From Paracoccaceae bacterium (lineage in GTDB: Bacteria; Pseudomonadota; Alphaproteobacteria; Rhodobacterales; Rhodobacteraceae): a stretch of DNA of 38,749 bases. This document shows positions 30,728-37,024 of this stretch, one piece after another. A model generated the notes under the pieces. It ran no database searches. It was not told the origin of the DNA and saw only the letters and a list, made by a program, of their open reading frames with translations. The first letter of the stretch is position 1; every line of letters begins with the position of its first letter. Both the position numbers and the translations under genes were made by a program. Location of the stretch: contig RECW01000086.1 in assembly GCA_007693835.1 (NCBI GenBank), positions 1 through 38,749 of the forward strand, in the 5' to 3' direction.

Positions 30728-31830
30728 CAGGCGGCTCCTTTCAGGCGGCGCGTCTCGATCAGCCGCCCCGAGGCGTCGAAGGCGAGCACGTCGTCCACGG
30801 CCCAGGTGACGGTCAGGGCCGCGTCCTTCGGGTGGTCGACGGGATCGCTCCGGCTGAGGTGCCGCTCCACCTCGAACACGCCGCCGTCGGGCCGGTGGAG
30901 GAAATAGACCACGCGGCTGCCCAGGAACTCGCGGGCGATGAAGGCGGCCGGCATCGCGGCGCGGCCGGGCGCCGGCGCGCCGCCCGCCGGCTCGATCGAC
31001 GCAAGGTCGTAGCGGACGGCGTAGTGCGCGGCGCGCGCCGCGCCCTCGGGCAGCGGCAGCAGCACGTCGCCGTGGCGGAACCCACCGATTTCGGCCTTGC
31101 CGTCGAGGACGTTGTAGGCGTTCAGGAATTTCGCGACGGCCACGGTCGCGGGGCGGGCGTAGACGGTGTCCGGCGCGTCGATCATCACCGCGCGGCCCCG
31201 GTCGAGCACGATCATGCGGTCGCCCATCGCCAGCGCCTCGGCCTCGTTGCCGGTGACGTGCATGAAGGTCACGCCGAGCGCCTCGCGGATGCGGCGCAGC
31301 TCCACGGTCATCCGCTCTCGGAGGTTGGCGTCGAGGGCGCCGAGCGGTTCGTCGAGGAGGCAGATCTTGGGCTCCGTCACCAGCGTGCGCGCCAGCGACA
31401 CCCGCTGCTTCTGCCCGCCCGACAGCTGGCCCGGCATCCGCTGGCCAAGATCCGAGAGGCCCACCAGTTCGAGCATCGCGTCGACGCGGCGCTTCACCCC
31501 TGTTTCGTCCGTCACAGGGTCGACAAGCCGGTTGCGCAGGCCGAAGGCGACGTTGTCGAACACGCTGATGTGCGGGAACAGCGCGTAGCTCTGCTGCACG
31601 AAGCCTAGGCCGCGCGTGTGGGTCGGGCGATGGGTGATGTCCTCGCCGTTCAGGCGGATCGAGCCCGAATCGGGTCGCTCCAGCCCTGCGATCAGGCGCA
31701 GCAGCGTCGACTTGCCGGCGCCCGAAGGACCGAGCAGAGTGAGGTATTCGTCGTCGCGGACCGTGAGCGTGACGTCCGAGACGGCCGGAACGCCGTCGAA
31801 ACGTCGCGTCAGGCCCGTGAGCTCCATCAT
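30727..31830 (-). CDS. PotA-like ABC transporter ATPase (first in operon)
   Basis: A 367-residue ATPase heading the ten-gene run. It has Walker A GPSGAGKST (34-42), Q-loop at VQQSYALFPHISV, signature LSGGQKQRV near 138, Walker B LLDEPLGALDAN near 158 and a switch His in MHVTGNEAEALAMG; a C-terminal TOBE-like barrel occupies about 245-360. Methionines at 31830 and 31827 both could start; GGGAAGG lies about 12-15 nt upstream. It is divergent from the GntR gene across a spacer with a 24-bp imperfect palindrome. It differs widely from the second ATPase at 25013 outside the core motifs. A His-to-Gly change in the switch loop (usually THDQ, here TGNE) is notable. Confidence 0.88.
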   Translation of the reverse strand: MMELTGLTRRFDGVPAVSDVTLTVRDDEYLTLLGPSGAGKSTLLRLIAGLERPDSGSIRLNGEDITHRPTHTRGLGFVQQSYALFPHISVFDNVAFGLRNRLVDPVTDETGVKRRVDAMLELVGLSDLGQRMPGQLSGGQKQRVSLARTLVTEPKICLLDEPLGALDANLRERMTVELRRIREALGVTFMHVTGNEAEALAMGDRMIVLDRGRAVMIDAPDTVYARPATVAVAKFLNAYNVLDGKAEIGGFRHGDVLLPLPEGAARAAHYAVRYDLASIEPAGGAPAPGRAAMPAAFIAREFLGSRVVYFLHRPDGGVFEVERHLSRSDPVDHPKDAALTVTWAVDDVLAFDASGRLIETRRLKGAA

Positions 31831-31994
31831 CGCGCGCGCCCTTCCCGCGTCCAGCGTCCGCGAGTCGTTAACGGCTCGCCAGCGCAGAATTGACTATTGT
31901 GCGCAAAAGTCAAATCCCTCAGGCTCTCTCCGGCGAAAAAACTCTGGCTGGCGACGAATTGTGCTGCGGCGCCGCAAATGACGGCAGGATGCGA
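31831..31994. promoter_or_regulatory. Divergent control region of the ten-gene operon and GntR gene
   Basis: This 164-bp spacer has an AT-rich core holding an imperfect 24-bp palindrome at 31890-31913, with TTGACT and AGTCAA as outer arms (10 of 12 positions symmetric; mismatches at the 7th and 11th). It is placed where a GntR operator would block both directions. The TTGACT boxes on each strand could also serve as -35 elements, though no convincing -10 partner was seen. Confidence 0.5.
31986..31989 (+). promoter_or_regulatory. Ribosome-binding site fixing the GntR start
   Basis: AGGA lies 5 nt before the ATG at 31995. It favours that start over a TTG at 31890, which lies within the palindromic operator candidate, and over the ATG at 31989, which overlaps the AGGA itself. 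Confidence 0.5.
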
Positions 31995-33017
31995 ATGCAC
32001 CTCGCAGACGAAAGACGTTTTTCGGGAGACGGCGACGCCGCGGCGGCGACCGACAAGCCCGCGCCGCGCTACGCCGCGATCGAGCGCCGCCTCGAAGCGG
32101 CGATCCGCTCCGGCGCGCTGCCGGCGGGCGCGGTCCTGACCGAAGGCCCCATCGCGGCGCTGTTCGGCACCAGCCGCACGCCCGTGCGCACCGCGCTCGG
32201 CGTGCTCGCCGACCGCGGGCTTCTGGCGCGCTTCGACGGCCGCGGCTTCGTGGCGCCGGGCGCCGCCGCGCCCCGCCGCATCCGACTGACGCCCGAGATG
32301 CTCGGCCTCGCCGCCGAGATCGAGCCCGAGCCCAAGACCGTCGCCGCCGAGCGCATCGAGGGCGCCGTCGAGGACGCCATCGCCGCCGCCCTGCCGTTCG
32401 GCCGTTTCCGCATCAGCGAACAGGCGGCGGCCGGCGCGTTCAACGTCAGCCGCACGGTGATACGCGAGCTGCTGTCGCGATTGCAGGACCGGGGGCTCGT
32501 CGCCAAGGACGTCCGTTCGCACTGGGTGGTCGGCCCGCTCACGGCCCGGGACGTCGCGCATTATTTCGCCATCCGCGGGCGGCTCGAACCGCTTGCGCTG
32601 GCCGAAAGCGCGCCGCGCCTGCCTGCGGCCGAGATCGCCGCCGCGCACGCCCGCACCGAGCGCGCGCTCGACGAGGCGGACGCCGCGCGCGTCGCTGACT
32701 GCGAGGTCGACCTTCACATCAGGCTGCTCTCCGCCGCGCCCAACCCGCACCTGCTGCGCATGATCCGGCAGAGCCAGATCGCCCTGGTCGTCAACCGCGT
32801 GTTCGCCGCCCACGTCGGCGCGCGGCCGTTCGACGGCGCGCTGCGCGAGCACGCCATCGTGCTCGAATTCCTGACACGGGGGGCCTGGAGCCCCGCCGCC
32901 GACGCGCTCGCCGCGCATCTCGCGCTCTCCGCCGAACGCACCCGCCAGCGATTGATGGCGATCTCCGTGTTCCCGGAACCCGAACCGCCGGAATGGCTTC
33001 GCCGCTGGTCGGGATGA
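31995..33017 (+). CDS. GntR family regulator with two winged-helix domains
   Basis: A 340-residue regulator with an unusual layout. Residues 25-90 form a GntR-type winged helix (YAAIERRLEAAIRSGALPAG, then TEGPIAALFGTSRTPVRTAL). About 115-180 form a second one, ISEQAAAGAFNVSRTVIREL followed by LSRLQDRGLVAK. About 185-325 form an alpha-helical FCD-like effector domain (HYFAIRGRLEPLALAESAPR). Most FadR-type GntR proteins are about 230 residues with one DNA-binding domain. It is divergent from the ten-gene operon and very likely its repressor. Conserved FCD metal ligands were not all identified. The following 210 bp are non-coding. Confidence 0.82.
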   Translation: MHLADERRFSGDGDAAAATDKPAPRYAAIERRLEAAIRSGALPAGAVLTEGPIAALFGTSRTPVRTALGVLADRGLLARFDGRGFVAPGAAAPRRIRLTPEMLGLAAEIEPEPKTVAAERIEGAVEDAIAAALPFGRFRISEQAAAGAFNVSRTVIRELLSRLQDRGLVAKDVRSHWVVGPLTARDVAHYFAIRGRLEPLALAESAPRLPAAEIAAAHARTERALDEADAARVADCEVDLHIRLLSAAPNPHLLRMIRQSQIALVVNRVFAAHVGARPFDGALREHAIVLEFLTRGAWSPAADALAAHLALSAERTRQRLMAISVFPEPEPPEWLRRWSG

Positions 33018-33035
33018 CAGGCTCGGGACCCGGTC

Positions 33036-33065
33036 GCGGCGATTTCGCCGCCGGAAGGCCTCCGG
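33036..33065. terminator. Two weak hairpins between convergent genes
   Basis: GCGGCG-ATTT-CGCCGC at 33036-33051 and, overlapping its last base, CCGGA-AGGCC-TCCGG at 33051-33065 lie just past the GntR stop in the 210-bp convergent spacer with the S41 protease gene. Neither has a T-run. The rest of the spacer shows nothing recognisable. Confidence 0.3.
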
Positions 33066-33227
33066 ACGGGAAGGCCCGATCGGCGGCGGCGCGGGCGCAT
33101 GTCGCTGCGCCGCCCGCGGATCGGATCGCTGTCGGGACCATCGCCGGGCGACCGGGACGGGCGCAGCTTCCGACTTCCCCTTCACTTTCACCGACCGCCG
33201 CGCGAGCCCACGCAGCCGCCTTCGCCG

Positions 33228-34472
33228 TCAGACGCGGACGAACAGACGGCCCGCCCGCAGGATCTCGACAGCCCGCGACAGTTTCGGGTCGCGCGCAGAC
33301 AGCGGCCTGTCGTCATCGGCGTCCGCATCCTGTGCGCGCCGCCGCCCCGCCAGCGCGACCTCGCGGGCTTCATCCTCGGTGAGGCGGACCACGATGTGCG
33401 GCTCCACGCCATGCCCGTCGATCGACCGCCCGCTGGGACTGTAGTACCGCGCCACGGTCATGCGGACGGCGCTGTCGGAGCCGAGGGGCGCGACGGTCTG
33501 CACCGACCCTTTGCCGAAGGTCGTCTCTCCGATGAGGAGCGCCCTGCCATGATCGGCGAGGGCGCCGGCCACGATCTCCGAGGCCGACGCGCTGCCGCGG
33601 TTGACGAGGACCACGAGCGGCGCGCCGTTCAGTCGGTCGCCCGCGCGCGCATAGCTCACGTCGAGCACGACGCCGCCCCGGCCGCGCGTCTCGACGATGC
33701 GGCCGCCGTCGAGCAGGATGTCGGACACCCCCACCGCCTCGGTCAGCAGCCCGCCGGGGTTGTTGCGCAGATCGAGCACGAAGCCCGCCAGTTCGATCCC
33801 TTCGGCGTGCGCTTCCTCTTGCAGCCGGACGATTTCGGCTTCGAGGTCGCCTGTCGTGTCGCCGTTGAAGGTGGAGATGCGCAGCACCGCCACATCCCCT
33901 TCGAGCCGCCCGCGCACCGGCGTCACCCGGATCATGTCGCGCACGATCTCCACGTCGCGCGGGGGCGCCTCGCCCCGCTCGACGACGATCCGCACCGCCT
34001 CGCCCACCGGACCGCGCATGCGGCGGATGGCTTCGCCCAGCGTCAGGTCGCGCACCGGCGCCCCGTCGATGCGCACGATCCGGTCGCCCGCAGCGAGCCC
34101 CGCTTCGGCGGCGGGCGTGTCGTCCATGGGCGCGATCACGACAACGGCCCCGTCCTCGTAGCCGACTTCGATGCCGAGGCCCCCGAAGCGCCCGGCGGCC
34201 TGAATGCGCATCTCGTCGAAATCCTCGGGCGGCAGAAAGGCGCTGTGCCGGTCGAGCGACGACAGCATCGCGCCGATCGCGGCCTCGACGAGGTCGGAAG
34301 CGTCGACGTCGTCGACGAAACCCGCCCGAATGCGCCGAAACACCTCTTCGACAAGGGCGAGGGCCTCGCGGTCGGCCTCGGTCTCTTTCGGCGGTCGCGT
34401 TTCGGCTGCGACGGCGCCGATCGTGAACAACGCGACGAATCCCGGAACCAGCACCCATCCGCTCCTAGCCAT
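33228..34472 (-). CDS. S41 family C-terminal processing protease (CtpA/Prc-like)
   Basis: A 414-residue exported serine protease. Residues 1-23 form a signal peptide (cleavage near AVAAE). An N-terminal helical part contains LSSLDRHSAFLPPEDF. A PDZ domain spans about 85-165 with GLGIEVGYEDGAVVVIAP and AAGDRIVRIDG. The protease core contains GFVLDLRNNPGG near 228, catalytic Ser in GSASASEIVAGAL near 294 and catalytic Lys in TFGKGSVQT near 319. It presumably trims or degrades periplasmic proteins at their C-termini. The tail is Asp/Arg-rich. It is divergent from the CDF-like gene across 303 bp and unrelated to the hydantoinase genes. Confidence 0.9.
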   Translation of the reverse strand: MARSGWVLVPGFVALFTIGAVAAETRPPKETEADREALALVEEVFRRIRAGFVDDVDASDLVEAAIGAMLSSLDRHSAFLPPEDFDEMRIQAAGRFGGLGIEVGYEDGAVVVIAPMDDTPAAEAGLAAGDRIVRIDGAPVRDLTLGEAIRRMRGPVGEAVRIVVERGEAPPRDVEIVRDMIRVTPVRGRLEGDVAVLRISTFNGDTTGDLEAEIVRLQEEAHAEGIELAGFVLDLRNNPGGLLTEAVGVSDILLDGGRIVETRGRGGVVLDVSYARAGDRLNGAPLVVLVNRGSASASEIVAGALADHGRALLIGETTFGKGSVQTVAPLGSDSAVRMTVARYYSPSGRSIDGHGVEPHIVVRLTEDEAREVALAGRRRAQDADADDDRPLSARDPKLSRAVEILRAGRLFVRV

Positions 34473-34775
34473 GGCCTCGCCTCACCCTGCCCATTGCGTC
34501 AAGAGACCGCGGACCTGTGGGCGGATCTTGACGCCGGATGGCGGCCGCCGCCGCGAAGACGCCAAGATCCGGTCGGCGCCGCAGGGCGCGCGCGCCGCCC
34601 TGTCGGCCGGCGGCCGCCACGGGTGTGGCCGGCGGTCCACCCGCGCCCGCGGTGACGCCCGCCGCGGACGGTTTTCGCGAGACGCCATGGCCGCGTGCCG
34701 CCTGATTGCCGTGAGGGGCGCGATCGGGTCTACAGAAGCGCCGCCGTGCGGGGGCGGCCGGACCGGGTGAGAGTG
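34473..34775. other. 303-bp divergent spacer with a long inverted repeat
   Basis: No gene is supported here. The main feature is an inverted repeat, CGGATCTTGACG (34522-34533) with CGCCAAGATCCG (34560-34571), 11 of 12 bases paired, separated by 26 bp. The remainder is GC-rich sequence without recognisable promoters. Confidence 0.5.
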
Positions 34776-35702
34776 ATGGTGAGTGAAGACGGGATCCTGA
34801 GGCGGTCGCTGGCGGCGATCCTGCTGGTCGCGGCTCTCGGGATCGGGTTCGGGATCGTCTCCGGCTCCTTCGCCATCCTGTTCGACGGCGTGTTCTCGCT
34901 GATCGATGCGGCGATGACGGTCCTGTCGCTGTTCGTCGCGCGTCTCATCACGCGGTCGACGCTCGAGAGCGGGCTGTCCGATCGTCTCAATCGCCGTTTC
35001 AGCATGGGTTTCTGGCACCTTGAGCCCATGGTGCTCACGCTGAACGCCACGATCCTGTTCGGCGTCATGGTCTACGCGAGCTTCAGCGCCCTCCTGAGCC
35101 TCTTCGAGGGCGGCAGGACGATGGAGTTCGGCCCGGCCCTCGTCTACGCGGGCGTCGTGGTGGCGATCAGCGCGGGCATGGCGCTCTACGAGCACCGCGC
35201 CATCCGACGCGCCCCGTCGGACTTCGTGAAGATGGACCTGCAGGGCTGGATCATGTCGGGCGGCGTGACGACGGCGCTGCTGGTCGCCTTCGCCGTCGGC
35301 TACGCGATCCAGGACACCGACCACGCGTGGATCACGCCCTATGTCGATCCGGCCGTCCTGCTCGCGGTCTGCCTGGTTCTGCTGCCGATGCCGATCGGCA
35401 TCCTGCGCCGGGCGGCGTCCGAAGTCCTGCTGATCACGCCGGACGACCTGCTCGCGGAGGTCGAACGCGTCGCGGCCGGGATCGTGACGGAGGAAGGGTT
35501 TCTCGGCCATCGCGCCTATGTCGCCCGCGTCGGCCGCGGCACGCAGATCGAGATCTACTTCATCGCGCCGACCGGACAGCCGCCGCGTCGGCTTGAGGAT
35601 TGGGACGCGCTGCGCGACCGCATCGGCGCCGAACTCGGCGGCGACCCGCGCCACCGCTGGCTCACCATCGCCTTCACGACCGATCCGGCCCGCGCCGACT
35701 GA
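34776..35702 (+). CDS. CDF family cation transporter-like membrane protein
   Basis: A 308-residue protein with about six transmembrane helices and a C-terminal cytosolic ferredoxin-like domain (about 215-300, GHRAYVARVGRGTQIEIYFI). The overall plan is that of cation diffusion facilitators, which export Zn2+, Mn2+, Fe2+ or Co2+ by proton exchange. However the metal site looks degenerate: in helix 2 (FDGVFSLIDAAMTVLS) only the second Asp aligns with the usual pair, and helix 5 (MDLQGWIMSGG) has Gly and Ser where the His-x3-Asp normally sits. The start at 34776 is chosen because the longer reading to 34695 adds non-hydrophobic residues; a GTG at 34773 is an equal option. It converges with the PRC-barrel gene across 226 bp. 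Confidence 0.78.
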   Translation: MVSEDGILRRSLAAILLVAALGIGFGIVSGSFAILFDGVFSLIDAAMTVLSLFVARLITRSTLESGLSDRLNRRFSMGFWHLEPMVLTLNATILFGVMVYASFSALLSLFEGGRTMEFGPALVYAGVVVAISAGMALYEHRAIRRAPSDFVKMDLQGWIMSGGVTTALLVAFAVGYAIQDTDHAWITPYVDPAVLLAVCLVLLPMPIGILRRAASEVLLITPDDLLAEVERVAAGIVTEEGFLGHRAYVARVGRGTQIEIYFIAPTGQPPRRLEDWDALRDRIGAELGGDPRHRWLTIAFTTDPARAD

Positions 35703-35763
35703 CGCGCTGCCGGCACTGGTCGTGGAGCGCGCCGCGAGGCGAAGACGCCGCCCGCCCGCTCGC

Positions 35764-35778
35764 CCGGCGTATCGCCGG
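35764..35778. terminator. Hairpin between CDF-like and PRC-barrel genes
   Basis: CCGGCG-TAT-CGCCGG is a perfect 6-bp stem with a 3-nt loop in the 226-bp convergent spacer. It is followed by a C-run rather than a T-run on the plus strand, so terminator function is tentative. Nothing else was recognised in the spacer. Confidence 0.35.
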
Positions 35779-35928
35779 CTCCCCCCCCGTCCCCTGCGCG
35801 GCCCCGTGGCGATGACCCTCGGCCATCTTCGGCGCCGCGCCCATCCGGATGGGTCACCGGCGGCGCGCCGAGCAGGTCTCGGCGGCCCGGGAAATCCGCG
35901 GCCCGGCCCTCCAGGCGCTCGGGCGGCC

Positions 35929-36756
35929 TCATTTCTCGTATCGCGGCATGGCCTCGAACTCTTCGCGGGCGATATCGGCGTAGAGCCGCATTTCCGCGTC
36001 GTCGCTGAACGCCTCGAACGCGTCGAACGGCACGGCGACGCGGCGCGCGTCTCCCACGATCCACCCGCCAAGCGCCCATCCGCCCACGTCGACGACGGCG
36101 GCCTCGACCGCGCCGGCGTCGTCGAAGACCAGCGCGGCGACGCGGCCGACGGCGTCGCCGTCGACGTCGAACACCTGCGCCGCGGCGATCTCGTCGGCCG
36201 TCACCCGGTCTCGCTCGACCGGCGTGAAGCCGTGGCGGGCGAGGGCGTTCACGCGCTCGCGCCGCTCGCGCGCGCGCAGCGCGGGGTGGCGCACGTCGGC
36301 GGGGTCGAAGCGCGGCGCGTCTTCGAGCTGCTGGCGCGTGGCGTCGAGCACGACGCGGAAGCCGTCTTCGTCCGGACCGGCGCGGACGCGCACGGCGTCG
36401 AACGCGATCGCCACGGGCTTCGCGCCGATGCCGAGGAAGCCGCCGAGGTCGACGACGACCGCGAGCACATGCCCCGTCTCGTCCACGAGCACGTCCGAGA
36501 CCGAGCCGACGTTGTCCCACGCCCGCGCGTTCCACGCGCCGCCGTCGAGCCGGTCGACGGCGGCGAAGCGTTCGTTCGGCGCGTAGACGTCTGCGCCGAG
36601 AACGCCGTCGCGCTGCAGCAGCACGGCCTCGGCGCGCGTCACGAACGTCGGGTCGGGGCCGCGCTCGGGCGCCGGCGCGGCGTCATTCGGCTCGGCGAGC
36701 GCGACGGAGGCGACGACCACGGCGAGGGCGGTCGAGAGAACGGCGTTGCGGGGCAT
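35929..36756 (-). CDS. Exported protein with two PRC-barrel domains
   Basis: A 275-residue protein with an N-terminal signal peptide (residues 1-21, LSTALAVVVASVALAEP). Two PRC-barrel-like beta domains are visible: about 75-130 (NVGSVSDVLVDETGHVLAVV, then VDLGGFLGIGAKPVAIAF) and about 188-250 (DAVGRVAALVFDDAGAVEAA, then VVDVGGWALGGW). These small barrels mediate protein contacts; in photosynthetic alphaproteobacteria one is part of the reaction-centre H subunit, but exported two-barrel proteins are common and uncharacterised. The sequence is very acidic. It is divergent from the ABC exporter gene across 268 bp. Confidence 0.82.
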   Translation of the reverse strand: MPRNAVLSTALAVVVASVALAEPNDAAPAPERGPDPTFVTRAEAVLLQRDGVLGADVYAPNERFAAVDRLDGGAWNARAWDNVGSVSDVLVDETGHVLAVVVDLGGFLGIGAKPVAIAFDAVRVRAGPDEDGFRVVLDATRQQLEDAPRFDPADVRHPALRARERRERVNALARHGFTPVERDRVTADEIAAAQVFDVDGDAVGRVAALVFDDAGAVEAAVVDVGGWALGGWIVGDARRVAVPFDAFEAFSDDAEMRLYADIAREEFEAMPRYEK

Positions 36757-36819
36757 GGCTCTGCTCCTCCGTGTCGCTTCGGATCACGCCGCTTCGGGTC
36801 GCGCTTCGGCGACACGCGG

Positions 36820-36840
36820 GCTTCGCCTCAAAGGCGAAGC
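36820..36840. repeat. 9-bp stem-loop in the divergent spacer
   Basis: GCTTCGCCT (36820-36828) and AGGCGAAGC (36832-36840) form a perfect 9-bp stem with a 3-nt CAA loop in the 268-bp spacer between the PRC-barrel and ABC exporter genes. It may be a regulatory element or an interspersed repeat; no further copies were noticed in the window. Confidence 0.4.
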
Positions 36841-37024
36841 GCCGGCGAGCGCGGCGCGAGCGCAGCATCGTGGGGGGAAAACGCGCCCGCGGCCCGATGG
36901 TTCCCCGCTCGCCCCAGGCCGCCGAAGGAGCGAGAGGCGGGCGGCGCCGGCGGAAGATCGGCCTTCGCCTTCGCGGCGGGTCGGGTTATGTGACGTTCTG
37001 ACGCTCCCCCATCGGTCGACCGCC

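Noticed and set aside
31890-31994. TTG start for the GntR gene at 31890
   Set aside because: It lies inside the palindromic operator candidate and adds 35 residues without domain character; the ATG at 31995 has an AGGA site 5 nt upstream.
36746-37024. Upstream in-frame extension of the MsbA-like gene (93 codons)
   Set aside because: The extension is Arg-rich and runs through the divergent promoter spacer; the ATG at 37025 gives the normal exporter N-terminus.
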